Shown here piece by piece: positions 11,256-24,885 of a DNA stretch of 64,000 bases (the stretch's first letter is position 1; every line of letters starts with the position of its first letter). The position numbers and the translations under genes were made by a program. The notes beneath the pieces were generated by a model. The model ran no database searches, had not been told where the DNA came from, and worked only from the letters and a program-made list of their open reading frames with translations. The stretch comes from Enterococcus timonensis (GTDB lineage: Bacteria > Bacillota > Bacilli > Lactobacillales > Enterococcaceae): positions 372,001-436,000 of the forward strand of contig NZ_FNVY01000004.1 of assembly GCF_900104595.1 (NCBI RefSeq). Reading direction: 5' to 3'.

Positions 11256-11303
11256 AAAAGACTGGAACTGAAAAGATTTTTCTTTTTGGTTCCAGTCTTT
11301 TTG
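11256..11303 (+). terminator. terminator after the LCP gene
   Basis: AAAAGACTGGAAC (11256-11268) pairs with GTTCCAGTCTTTT (11289-11301) around a T/A-rich loop, followed by Ts. Confidence 0.85.
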
Positions 11304-11322
11304 AATTTTTTGAGACGAGTTT

Positions 11323-11690
11323 GTCACCACTTGATTTTACGGGGTGAAAAAAGCTGTGACTAGGAGAATAGATAAAATTTAAAAAATCCAAAAAACAGGA
11401 TTTCCAAAAATTTTCCTAATTTTCTATGTCACAAGACGCTTTTTGTCTCCACCTGATTTTACGGGGCGAAAAAAGCTGTGACTAGGGAAAAAGATAAAAT
11501 ATCTTCTGAGTGCAAGCACTCATTCATCATTTTCCTATTTTCCTACGTCACAAGACGCTTTTTAGTCACCACCTGATTTTACGGGGCGAAAAAAGCTGTG
11601 ACTAGGGAAAAAGATAAAATATCTTCTGAGTGCAAGCACTCATTCATCGTTTTCCTATTTTCCTACGTCACAAGACGCTTTTTAATCGCC
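11323..11690. repeat. three tandem copies of a ~120-bp intergenic repeat
   Basis: Three head-to-tail units start near 11323, 11445 and 11565. Copies 2 and 3 are nearly identical with an exact 120-base period (ACGGGGCGAAAAAAGC at 11461 and 11581). Copy 1 has the same ends but a different centre. Each unit has complementary ends (AAAAGCTGTGACTAGG against CCTACGTCACAAGACGCTTTTT) and, in copies 2 and 3, a central GAGTGC-AA-GCACTC hairpin. No ORF crosses them. Each transcript could fold as a long hairpin ending in a T-run in either direction. I do not recognise a named repeat family. Confidence 0.8.
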
Positions 11691-11740
11691 ACCTTTTTTT
11701 TATAATTTAGGTGAAACTTAAACTATTTTGGCTCATTTTT

Positions 11741-11749
11741 TGTTATACT
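11741..11749 (+). promoter_or_regulatory. extended -10 promoter of pcrA
   Basis: TGTTATACT gives a TGn-TATACT extended -10 element with no convincing -35. The predicted start lies just upstream of the leader hairpin at 11766-11806. Confidence 0.55.
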
Positions 11750-11765
11750 GAGACTATTGAATTCG

Positions 11766-11806
11766 GCTGAAAATGTTGGCGTGTGTCCAAAAAATTTTCA
11801 GCTTTT
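11766..11806 (+). promoter_or_regulatory. terminator-like leader hairpin before pcrA
   Basis: GCTGAAAAT (11766-11774) pairs perfectly with ATTTTCAGC (11794-11802). An inner TTGG/CCAA stem (11776-11779 with 11787-11790) extends it, and five Ts follow. It sits between the promoter and the RBS (AGGAG at 11810), in the position of an attenuator. Confidence 0.6.
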
Positions 11807-11819
11807 TATAGGAGAAAAA

Positions 11820-17264
<5,445 letters not shown>

Positions 17265-17317
17265 GTTGTAAATTATGATACACTAAAGGCGAAATTGACG
17301 AGAAAGAAGGAATTATT

Positions 17318-17623
17318 TTGGCAATTACTGATTTAGAAACCCAACACGTGGCCCAACTAGCAAAATTGAGTTTTACCCAAGAAGAACTGCCTGTATTTAC
17401 CGCACAAATGGATAAAATTATTGAAATGGTTGAATTATTAGAAGCAGTAGACACAACAGGCGTTCCTTTAACCACCAGTGTGACCGACCGCTTAAATGTG
17501 ACGCGAGAAGATGTCGCTGTTGCTGGAACTGATCGGGACGAATTAATGAAAAATGCCCCCGATGAAAAAGATGGCTATATTCGAGTGCCAGCAATTATGG
17601 AAACCGGCGAGGTGAATGCGTAA
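17318..17623 (+). CDS. gatC: aspartyl/glutamyl-tRNA amidotransferase subunit C
   Basis: Small subunit of the GatCAB complex that converts misacylated Glu-tRNA(Gln) or Asp-tRNA(Asn) to the amide form. 101 aa, with the family features [15 protein letters not shown] at the N-terminus and the C-terminal [12 protein letters not shown]-like end ([13 protein letters not shown]). The start is a TTG, preceded by AGAAGGAA. The stop overlaps the gatA start by one base. Confidence 0.93.
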   Translation: MAITDLETQHVAQLAKLSFTQEELPVFTAQMDKIIEMVELLEAVDTTGVPLTTSVTDRLNVTREDVAVAGTDRDELMKNAPDEKDGYIRVPAIMETGEVNA

Positions 17624-19086
17624 TGGAACTGATGAAAAAAAGTATTGAAGAACTTCACCAACTATTAGTTAAAAAAGAAATTTCGGCTAGTGAATTAACG
17701 AAAGCTACTTTTAACCAAATTAAACAAACGGAACCTTCGATTAAAGCCTTTTTAACTTTAAACGAAGAAAATGCCCTGGCAACAGCTGAAAAAATCGACC
17801 AAGCAGGTATCGACGAAAATAATATTTTAGCCGGCATTCCCATGGGGATTAAAGATAATATTGTGACTAAAAACTTGCGGACCACAGCCGCTAGCAAAAT
17901 GCTGGAAAATTTCCAACCGATTTATGACGCAACCGTCATGGAAAAATTACAAGCTCAGAAAATCATCACTGTTGGTAAAACAAATATGGATGAATTTGCC
18001 ATGGGCGGATCAACGGAAACTTCTTATTTCCAAAAAACGGCCAACGCTTGGAATCAAACAAAAGTTCCCGGCGGTTCATCTGGTGGCTCAGCGGCTGCTG
18101 TCGCTTCATTTGAAGTACCGGCATCACTTGGTAGTGACACTGGGGGATCCATTCGCCAACCAGCGGCATTTAACGGGATTGTCGGTTTAAAACCAACTTA
18201 TGGTCGCGTGTCGCGTTTTGGCTTAATTGCTTTTGCCTCAAGTCTTGATCAAATCGGACCGATGACTCGCAACGTAAAAGATAATGCCTTAGTATTAAAT
18301 AGTATTACTGGTCACGATTCTCGTGATGCAACAAGTTCTTTACAAGATGTTCCTGATTTTTCTGCTAAAATTGGTCAAGAAATTAAAGGAATGAAAATTG
18401 CTTTACCAAAAGAATATTTAGAGAGCGGCGTGGATCCAGAAATCAAAGAAACGATTTTAAAAGCAGCTGAAACATTTAAAAAACTCGGTGCTACTGTAGA
18501 AGAAGTTTCTTTACCCCATTCTAAATATGGCGTGGCCGTTTATTATATTATGGCCAGTTCCGAAGCAAGCTCGAATTTACAAAGATTCGATGGCATTCGT
18601 TACGGCTTTAGAGCAAAAGATATTGAAAATCTGGATGATGTTTATGTAAAATCTCGTAGCGAAGGTTTCGGGATGGAAGTTAAACGCCGGATTATGTTAG
18701 GAACGTATTCCTTATCAGCAGGGTACTATGATGCTTACTTTAAAAAAGCTGCCCAAGTGCGGACTTTGATTTGCCAAGATTTTGCTAAAGTATTTGCCGA
18801 TTACGATTTAATTATGGGACCAACAACACCATCTGTTGCCTTTGGTTTTGGCGATCATGTGAAAGATCCAGTGTCCATGTATCAAGCGGATTTATTAACC
18901 ATTCCTGTCAACTTAGCTGGTCTTCCTGGCATTTCAATTCCGGCTGGATTTTCTGAAGGATTGCCAGTTGGGTTACAATTAATTGGTAAAGCTTTTGACG
19001 AAGCAACGATTTATCAAGCTGCGGCAGCTTTTGAAGGTGTGACGGATTATCACTTACAACAACCAAAGATTTTAGGAGGTTTTTAA
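17623..19086 (+). CDS. gatA: glutamyl-tRNA(Gln) amidotransferase subunit A
   Basis: Amidase subunit that frees ammonia from glutamine for transamidation. 487 aa with the amidase signature [12 protein letters not shown] near residues 150-161 and the Ser-cis-Ser-Lys triad: Lys in MGIKDNI near 78, Ser in GGSSGGS, and Ser in [12 protein letters not shown]. The ATG overlaps the gatC stop by one base, giving a gatC-gatA-gatB operon. Confidence 0.96.
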   Translation: MELMKKSIEELHQLLVKKEISASELTKATFNQIKQTEPSIKAFLTLNEENALATAEKIDQAGIDENNILAGIPMGIKDNIVTKNLRTTAASKMLENFQPIYDATVMEKLQAQKIITVGKTNMDEFAMGGSTETSYFQKTANAWNQTKVPGGSSGGSAAAVASFEVPASLGSDTGGSIRQPAAFNGIVGLKPTYGRVSRFGLIAFASSLDQIGPMTRNVKDNALVLNSITGHDSRDATSSLQDVPDFSAKIGQEIKGMKIALPKEYLESGVDPEIKETILKAAETFKKLGATVEEVSLPHSKYGVAVYYIMASSEASSNLQRFDGIRYGFRAKDIENLDDVYVKSRSEGFGMEVKRRIMLGTYSLSAGYYDAYFKKAAQVRTLICQDFAKVFADYDLIMGPTTPSVAFGFGDHVKDPVSMYQADLLTIPVNLAGLPGISIPAGFSEGLPVGLQLIGKAFDEATIYQAAAAFEGVTDYHLQQPKILGGF

Positions 19087-19087
19087 G

Positions 19088-20524
19088 ATGCATACAAATT
19101 TCGAAACCGTGATTGGGCTTGAAGTCCATGTTGAATTAAAAACCAATTCCAAAATTTTTTCTCCATCGCCTGCACAATTTGGTTCTGACCCTAATACCAA
19201 CACTAACGTGATCGACTGGGGTTATCCTGGCGTATTGCCTGTGATGAACAAAGGGGCGCTAGCTTTTGGAATAAAAGCGGCCTTAGCGTTAAACTGTGAA
19301 ATTTCTAAAGAAACGCATTTTGATCGTAAAAATTATTTTTACCCGGACAATCCGAAAGCTTATCAAATTTCACAATTTGATGAACCAATCGGCCACGATG
19401 GTTGGATTGAAATTGACGTTAATGGCGTCAAGAAAAAAATCCGCATCGAACGAGTTCATTTGGAAGAAGATGCTGGGAAAAATATTCACGGTAACGACGG
19501 GTATTCTTATGTCGATTTAAATCGCCAAGGCACGCCACTAATTGAGATTGTTTCTGAGGCCGACATGCGTTCACCAGAAGAAGCTTATGCTTATTTGGAA
19601 GCATTGCGTTCGATTATTCAATTTACCGAAGTATCTGATGTGAAAATGGAAGAAGGAAGTATGCGGTGTGATGCCAATATTTCAATTCGTCCTTATGGTC
19701 AAGAAAAATTTGGTACAAAAACAGAATTAAAAAATCTTAACTCCTTATCTTTTGTGAAAAAAGGGTTAGCTTTTGAAGAAATTCGCCAAGCAAAAGTTTT
19801 ACTTGCCGGCGGAATTATTCAACAAGAAACGCGGCGTTTTGATGAAACAACGAGTCAAACAATTTTGATGCGGGTCAAAGAAGGATCGAGCGATTATCGT
19901 TATTTCCCGGAACCTGATTTGCCTCCATTTGAAATCAGTCAAGCTTGGATTGACGAAATTCGTAAAACTTTACCAGAAATGCCTAATGCGCGCCGCTTGC
20001 GTTATATAAATGAATTAGGTTTGCCAGAATATGACGCTATGGTTTTAACTTTAAGTAAAGAAATGTCGGACTTTTTTGAAGCAACAGTCGCTAATGGAGC
20101 GGATGCGAAACTTGCTTCCAACTGGTTAATGGGGGATGTTTCGGCCAATTTAAATGCGGAGAAAAAAGAATTAGCCGAAACAAAATTGACGCCAGAACAT
20201 TTGGCAGAATTAATCCAACTCATTACTTCCGGAACTATTTCTTCAAAAATTGCCAAGCAAGTGTTTAAAGCCGTGATGGAAGATGGCGTGGCACCGAAAA
20301 ATTATGTGGAAGAAAAAGGTCTCGTTCAATTATCTGATCCTGCCCAATTAATTCCAGTTATTACTGAAATTCTTGATAGCAATGAACAATCAGTAGCCGA
20401 TTTTAAAAATGGAAAAGAACGAGCTACCGGATTTTTAGTAGGCCAAATTATGAAAAAAACGCGGGGGAAAGCCAATCCTTCCGTAGTCAATCAATTATTA
20501 ATGGACGAACTAGCGAAAAGGTAG
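19088..20524 (+). CDS. gatB: aspartyl/glutamyl-tRNA amidotransferase subunit B
   Basis: tRNA-binding kinase subunit of GatCAB, 478 aa. Recognisable parts are [14 protein letters not shown] (residues 5-18), [20 protein letters not shown] with zinc/ATP-site residues, [15 protein letters not shown], and the C-terminal YqeY-like tail domain ending in [21 protein letters not shown] is only 6-7 bases upstream of the ATG. It starts 1 base after gatA. Confidence 0.96.
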   Translation: MHTNFETVIGLEVHVELKTNSKIFSPSPAQFGSDPNTNTNVIDWGYPGVLPVMNKGALAFGIKAALALNCEISKETHFDRKNYFYPDNPKAYQISQFDEPIGHDGWIEIDVNGVKKKIRIERVHLEEDAGKNIHGNDGYSYVDLNRQGTPLIEIVSEADMRSPEEAYAYLEALRSIIQFTEVSDVKMEEGSMRCDANISIRPYGQEKFGTKTELKNLNSLSFVKKGLAFEEIRQAKVLLAGGIIQQETRRFDETTSQTILMRVKEGSSDYRYFPEPDLPPFEISQAWIDEIRKTLPEMPNARRLRYINELGLPEYDAMVLTLSKEMSDFFEATVANGADAKLASNWLMGDVSANLNAEKKELAETKLTPEHLAELIQLITSGTISSKIAKQVFKAVMEDGVAPKNYVEEKGLVQLSDPAQLIPVITEILDSNEQSVADFKNGKERATGFLVGQIMKKTRGKANPSVVNQLLMDELAKR

Positions 20525-20533
20525 GTGGATTTC

Positions 20534-21556
20534 ATGAAGGCGCGTGTGATTTATAATCCCGTTTCCGGCAAAGAAATAATGAAACAGAGTTTAGCGGATA
20601 TATTAGATGTCTTAGAGCTTGCCGGTTATGAGGCGTCGGCTTTTGCCACCACCGTCGAAAAATATTCTGCCAAAAATGAAGCGCGGCGAGCAGCTCTTGC
20701 CGGTTTTGATTTGATTGTGGCTGCAGGTGGCGATGGCACCATTAATGAAGTAGTCAACGGAATTGCCGGATTGACGACTCGTCCTAAGATGGCCATCATT
20801 CCTGCTGGAACCACTAACGATTATGCTCGAGCTTTAAAAATTCCTCGGGATAATGTCCGCCAAGCTGCTGAAGTGATTTTGCAAGGAGACAGTATTAAAA
20901 TGGATATCGGCCAAGCTAACGAACGATATTTTATTAATATTGCTGCTGGTGGCTATCTCACTGAGCTGACTTATGAAGTGCCAAGTGAGTTAAAATCAAT
21001 TTTTGGTTATTTAGCTTATTTAGTAAAAGGCGCTGAGATGCTGCCGCGAGTCAAACCAATTGATGTTCATTTGGAATATGAAGAGGGAATTTACGACGGA
21101 CCGGCTTCGATGTTTTTCTTAGGGCTCACCAATTCAGTAGGCGGCTTAGAACAAATTGCCCCCGATGCTAAATTAGATGACGGAAAATTTTCGTTAATTA
21201 TTGTCAAAACCGCCAATTTATTTGAAATGTTGCACCTAGTGGCGATGGTCTTTAACGGTGGCCGCCATATCAATGATCCGCGGGTCATTTATACGAAGAC
21301 GAATTTTTTGAAAGTCGTTGATAAAGAAAGCGAAAAACCAATGATGATTAATCTTGATGGGGAATATGGTGGCGATGCGCCCATGACATTTACCAATCAT
21401 CACCAACACATTGAATTTTTCGCTAATGTTCACGATATTGCTGACGAAGCGCTGATGGATCCTATTTATGAAGAAAGTTCTCGCGCTTTTATTAACGAAG
21501 TGGAAGAACTCACCGACGAAGACATTGACGAAGATGGTAAGATTAATGGTAAATAA
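20534..21556 (+). CDS. dgkB: diacylglycerol kinase (DgkB type)
   Basis: Soluble lipid kinase recycling diacylglycerol to phosphatidate, important for lipoteichoic-acid-making Firmicutes. 340 aa with RVIYNPVSGKE (residues 3-13), the ATP-binding AAGGDGTINEVVNGI near 62-76 and IPAGTTNDYARAL near 93-105. The acidic tail (ELTDEDIDEDGK) is unusual but harmless. I use ATG 20534 because AGGTGG precedes it at 6 bases; the upstream GTG at 20525 lies within the RBS. Lies immediately after gatB, as in E. faecalis. Confidence 0.92.
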   Translation: MKARVIYNPVSGKEIMKQSLADILDVLELAGYEASAFATTVEKYSAKNEARRAALAGFDLIVAAGGDGTINEVVNGIAGLTTRPKMAIIPAGTTNDYARALKIPRDNVRQAAEVILQGDSIKMDIGQANERYFINIAAGGYLTELTYEVPSELKSIFGYLAYLVKGAEMLPRVKPIDVHLEYEEGIYDGPASMFFLGLTNSVGGLEQIAPDAKLDDGKFSLIIVKTANLFEMLHLVAMVFNGGRHINDPRVIYTKTNFLKVVDKESEKPMMINLDGEYGGDAPMTFTNHHQHIEFFANVHDIADEALMDPIYEESSRAFINEVEELTDEDIDEDGKINGK

Positions 21557-21588
21557 AATAAATTTAAAATAAACGAAACTAGAAATAA

Positions 21589-21622
21589 GCGGAACGAACT
21601 TTTTCATTGAGTTCGTTTCGTA
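21589..21622. repeat. inverted repeat between dgkB and rlmD
   Basis: GGAACGAACT pairs with AGTTCGTTTC around TTTTCATTG. There is no clear T-run, so it may be a weak terminator or a leader hairpin of rlmD. Confidence 0.45.
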
Positions 21623-21653
21623 GTACATAAAAAAATTTTTTAGAGGAGAAAAC

Positions 21654-23030
21654 ATGGAAAAAATTATTCCCGTCACAAAGAATCAAGAACTTGAAGTAGA
21701 AATTATCGATTTAACTAACGAAGGAATGGGTGTAGCCCGGGTCGACAATTTTGCGATTTTTATCGCTAATGCTTTGCCAGGTGAAATAGCAGAAATTCGA
21801 GTCGTTAAAGTTTTGAAAAAATTTGCTTTCGCCATTGTCTTAGAACTTAAAAAAGAAAGCCCAGATCGCGTGCCAGCTAAAAAAGAATTATTGCAAACTG
21901 GGATTGCTCCCTTGCAACATTTGGCTTACGATAAACAATTAGAATTCAAACAACACCAAGTAGAACACGTTTTAAAAACCATTGCTAAAATGCCTGACGT
22001 TCCTGTATTAGAAACAATCGGCGCAAAAAATCCAGTCGCTTATCGGAATAAAGCAGCATTACCTGTTCGCCGTAATGAAGGGAAACTTGAAGTAGGATTT
22101 TTCAAAAAAAATTCTCATGATTTAGTACCCATGACAGATTTTTATATTCAAGATCCAAAAATTGATGAAGCTGCACAAGTTATTTTAGGAATTTTAGAAC
22201 GTTACAATGTCAAAGCTTATGATGAAAAAAATCAAGTGGGCTTTTTGCGTCACTTACTCATTCGTCGCAGTGATAACACGAAACAAATGATGGTAGTTTT
22301 AGTCACCAATAAAGATAAATTTTTCAAAAGTGCAGAAATCGCGGAAACGATTGTTCGCGAATTGCCAGAAGTTGTCTCAGTCATTCAAAATGTCAATCCT
22401 GAAAACACCAATGTTATTTTAGGTAAAGTCAATCACCAACTAATCGGCAATGGTTTTTACGAAGATACGTTGCTGGGAAAAACTTATCATATTTCGGCGG
22501 CTTCTTTTTATCAAGTCAATACACCACAAGCGGAAATTCTTTACCAAACAGCCATCGATTTTGCTGATTTGAAGAAATCTGATGTTGTCATTGATGCTTA
22601 TTGCGGTATTGGGACAATTGCTTTGAGCTTAGCTGATAAAGTGGATCACGTTTATGGCGTGGAAGTTGTCCATGATGCAATTGTTGATGCAAAAACGAAT
22701 GCAGCAATCAATGATGTGGACAATGTAAAATTCAAAGCCGGACTTGCTGAAGTTGTGATGCCAAAATGGCAAGAAAAAAACATTCACGCTAACGTTGTCG
22801 TAGTGGATCCACCACGTAAAGGATTAGCTGAAAGTTTCATCGAAGCAACTGTTAAAATGAATCCTGAAAGAATTATCTACATTTCCTGTAATCCAGCAAC
22901 ACTGGCTCGCGATTTGCGTTTGTTCGCTGACCTTGGTGATTACAAAGTTGAAAAAGTACAACCAGTTGATGTCTTTCCTCAAACTACCCACGTTGAGACG
23001 GTAGTATTGATGTCAAGGGTAGATAAATAA
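21654..23030 (+). CDS. rlmD: 23S rRNA (uracil-5-)-methyltransferase, RumA/RlmCD family
   Basis: Transfers a methyl group from S-adenosylmethionine to uracil C5 in 23S rRNA. 458 aa: N-terminal TRAM domain (residues 8-65), SAM site AYCGIGTIALSLA near 315, DPPRKGLAE near 384 and the catalytic-Cys motif ISCNPATLARDL near 408-419. The C-terminus FPQTTHVETVVLMS is the usual end. RBS AGAGGAG precedes the ATG. The 3' end of this gene is a known insertion site for serine-recombinase ICEs and prophages, and here foreign DNA starts straight after it. Confidence 0.95.
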   Translation: MEKIIPVTKNQELEVEIIDLTNEGMGVARVDNFAIFIANALPGEIAEIRVVKVLKKFAFAIVLELKKESPDRVPAKKELLQTGIAPLQHLAYDKQLEFKQHQVEHVLKTIAKMPDVPVLETIGAKNPVAYRNKAALPVRRNEGKLEVGFFKKNSHDLVPMTDFYIQDPKIDEAAQVILGILERYNVKAYDEKNQVGFLRHLLIRRSDNTKQMMVVLVTNKDKFFKSAEIAETIVRELPEVVSVIQNVNPENTNVILGKVNHQLIGNGFYEDTLLGKTYHISAASFYQVNTPQAEILYQTAIDFADLKKSDVVIDAYCGIGTIALSLADKVDHVYGVEVVHDAIVDAKTNAAINDVDNVKFKAGLAEVVMPKWQEKNIHANVVVVDPPRKGLAESFIEATVKMNPERIIYISCNPATLARDLRLFADLGDYKVEKVQPVDVFPQTTHVETVVLMSRVDK

Positions 23031-23061
23031 AAGTGTAATAAGACAAGTAAATAAAGGCTTT

Positions 23062-23110
23062 CCGTGATTTGAGGTCTGGTTTTAAGCCGGAAGGATAATC
23101 ACGGTTTTTT
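23062..23110 (+). terminator. terminator after rlmD
   Basis: CCGTGATT (23062-23069) pairs with AATCACGG (23097-23104), followed by six Ts. A small inner CTGG/CCGG pairing lies in the loop. Confidence 0.8.
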
Positions 23111-23175
23111 GCTTTTAGGGAAGTTATCAAAGATTGGTGAATTTGAAAGTCTGTCCATGGAAAGATTTATTGGGG

Positions 23176-23241
23176 TGGTGAGTTGATAAAATGGTTGGCA
23201 AAATAATGGTGAGTTGACATGATGTATAGAATAAATATAGT
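23176..23241 (+). promoter_or_regulatory. orphan promoter with direct repeats
   Basis: TTGACA (23214-23219) and TATAGT (23236-23241) with a 16-base spacer make a good promoter. The 11-mer TGGTGAGTTGA occurs at 23176 and 23207, 31 bases apart, overlapping the -35. No gene of the element now follows; the IS3 copy begins about 75 bases downstream. Confidence 0.5.
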
Positions 23242-23372
23242 ATCAATCTCTAGTGTCTAAGAGTATATTTTTTTAACTCCACTCTTCACTTATCTATCTG
23301 AATCGGCTACACTAGACTAGACAAAAAAAATAAGGTGTGTAGAATAGAAAAAAACACACTGGAGGAATTTTT

Positions 23373-23663
23373 ATGTCAAGACGTCCACGAAGAACTTATT
23401 CAAAAGAATTTAAACAACAGGTAGTCGATCTATATCTAGCCGGAAAATCACGGGTAGAAATTATTCGTGAGTATGAATTAACCGCTTCTTCTTTTGATAA
23501 ATGGATTAAACAAGCAGAAACCTCTGGTTCTTTCAAAGAGAAAGATAACTTGACCCCAGAACAAAAAGAAATGATCGCTTTGCGCAAGCGAAACCAACAG
23601 CTAGAAATGGAAAATGATATTTTAAAGCAAGCAGCGCTGATATTCGGACGAAAAGACAAGTAA
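23373..23663 (+). CDS. IS3-family transposase OrfA (HTH)
   Basis: 96-aa DNA-binding part of the transposase: helix-turn-helix (EFKQQVVDLYLAGKSRVEII, residues 12-31) and a C-terminal leucine-zipper-like region (QQLEMENDILKQAALIF). Good RBS GGAGGA. OrfA ends 36 bases before the OrfB ATG. The OrfB frame is open back through the AAAAG run at 23651-23655, the likely -1 slippage site that would make the OrfAB fusion transposase. Confidence 0.9.
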   Translation: MSRRPRRTYSKEFKQQVVDLYLAGKSRVEIIREYELTASSFDKWIKQAETSGSFKEKDNLTPEQKEMIALRKRNQQLEMENDILKQAALIFGRKDK

Positions 23664-23698
23664 TTGATGCCAATAAGCACAAATACTCGATATCAGCG

Positions 23699-24544
23699 AT
23701 GTGTAAAGTCTTAGGAATTTCCCGTCAAACGTATTATTACCAGCCAAAACTCGTAAAAAATGAAGCTGAATTGGAAGAAGCTATCACAGAAGAATTTGTT
23801 CGTAATCGCAAGGCTTACGGCACAAGAAAATTAAAACAAATCTTAGCGAATCGCGACATCCAAGTGAGTCGTCGGAGAATCGGTCGCATCATGAAACAAC
23901 GGGGATTGAAATCGAGCTATACTTTGGCTCATTTCAAAAACCATTCCTCTTCCTGTAATGAATCAAAAACAGATAATATTTTAGCTCGAGATTTTAGAAA
24001 TAAAGAGCCTCTGGAAGCTATTGTCACTGATTTAACTTATGTACGTGTTGGGAAAAAATGGCATTATATTTGTTTGATTCTTGATTTGTTCAATCGAGAA
24101 ATTATTGGGTATTCTTGTGGCAAAAGAAAAGATGCAAGCTTGGTCAAGCGGGCTTTTACTCGTATTTCTTATCCATTGACAGAAGTGCAGCTCTTCCACA
24201 CCGATCGTGGAAAAGAATTTGACAATCAAACGATTGAAGAGATTATTGGAGCCTTTGGCATTACTCGCTCTCTGAGCAAAAAAGGTTGTCCTTATGATAA
24301 TGCAGTAGCTGAATCTACATACAAGTCAGTGAAGGTAGAATTTGTTCATCAATTTCGGTTTGAGTCTTTGGAACAGTTAGAATTAGAATTATTTGACTAC
24401 GTCAATTGGTGGAATCATTTACGATTGCATGGGACACTTGGTTACGAGACACCAATTGGATTTCGTTATCAGAGATTGGCGAAGCGAACCCTTGATAATG
24501 AGCGCGGATATGATACACCGAGTGAGGCGGCTTCATTCATTTGA
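23699..24544 (+). CDS. IS3-family transposase OrfB (DDE integrase core)
   Basis: 281-aa catalytic part: HTH-like GTRKLKQILANR region, then the rve core with VTDLTYV (first Asp, near residue 111), FHTDRGKEF (second Asp, near 164) and the Glu in NAVAESTYKSVKVE near 205, so the DDE triad is intact. The last segment NHLRLHGTLGYETP is typical of IS3 (IS150-like group). It is open upstream in the -1 frame from OrfA, so the active protein is probably an OrfAB fusion. Confidence 0.92.
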   Translation: MCKVLGISRQTYYYQPKLVKNEAELEEAITEEFVRNRKAYGTRKLKQILANRDIQVSRRRIGRIMKQRGLKSSYTLAHFKNHSSSCNESKTDNILARDFRNKEPLEAIVTDLTYVRVGKKWHYICLILDLFNREIIGYSCGKRKDASLVKRAFTRISYPLTEVQLFHTDRGKEFDNQTIEEIIGAFGITRSLSKKGCPYDNAVAESTYKSVKVEFVHQFRFESLEQLELELFDYVNWWNHLRLHGTLGYETPIGFRYQRLAKRTLDNERGYDTPSEAASFI

Positions 24545-24645
24545 GTGAGCTTCTGCCGTAGAGAATCATATCCGAGGAGGCTCATTGTCAAGGGCAATCG
24601 GAATAATAACACGAGACAAAAAATGACACCTTATAAATTTTGTCA

Positions 24646-24813
24646 AAAAAAGTGTTGCCATTTCACTTCTATGCTTTCAACTCAAATGGTAATAAAGGTG
24701 TTGCTTGCGGTCTTGGTAACATTCAAAAAATTAAAGACGGAGAACCTCTAGGCGGTAAGTCTTCTGCAGTAGATGATTTTACGACTCTTGCAGATGATGA
24801 CTTCCTTGCATAA
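24646..24813 (+). pseudogene. 3' fragment of a DUF2815 (phage/ICE DNA-metabolism) gene
   Basis: Just beyond the IS right end an open frame encodes HFYAFNSNGNKGVACGLGN, followed by IQKIKDGEPLGG, and ends DDDFLA-stop at 24811-24813. This is the conserved C-terminus of DUF2815 proteins (ssDNA-binding-like) that lie directly before family A polymerases in phages and ICEs. The N-terminal three quarters are gone; no matching N-terminal part is seen left of the IS, so a deletion accompanied or followed the insertion. Confidence 0.75.
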
Positions 24814-24832
24814 AAGGAATATAAAACTTGAC

Positions 24833-24866
24833 GGTGGTGGAGGACTTCCCTCTGCCACCTTTTTAA
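24833..24866 (+). terminator. hairpin between DUF2815 remnant and DNA polymerase
   Basis: GGTGGTGGAGG (24833-24843) pairs with CCTCTGCCACC (24849-24859) using G-U pairs, followed by five to six Ts. It may attenuate the polymerase gene, whose RBS lies 15 bases further on. Confidence 0.65.
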
Positions 24867-24885
24867 TTTAGGAAAGGTGGTAGCT

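Larger units (their letters stand above)
23318..24645 (+). mobile_element. IS3-family insertion sequence
   Basis: About 1.33 kb with orfA and orfB in -1 relative frames. Terminal inverted repeats are visible: GACAAAA-AAA-ATAAGGTGT at the left end (23320-23338) and its complement ACACCTTAT-AAA-TTTTGTC at the right end (24626-24644), with three mismatches in about 19. I could not find a convincing target duplication. It was inserted into a DUF2815 gene whose 3' part remains to the right. Confidence 0.85.

Noticed and set aside
10809-11256. Long overlapping frames on both strands over the LCP tail
   Set aside because: They arise from the repetitive Ser/Thr/Pro codons; the LCP frame has the domain support.
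11323-11690. CRISPR array
   Set aside because: Units are 120 bp with internal palindromes and no variable spacers, and no cas genes are near.
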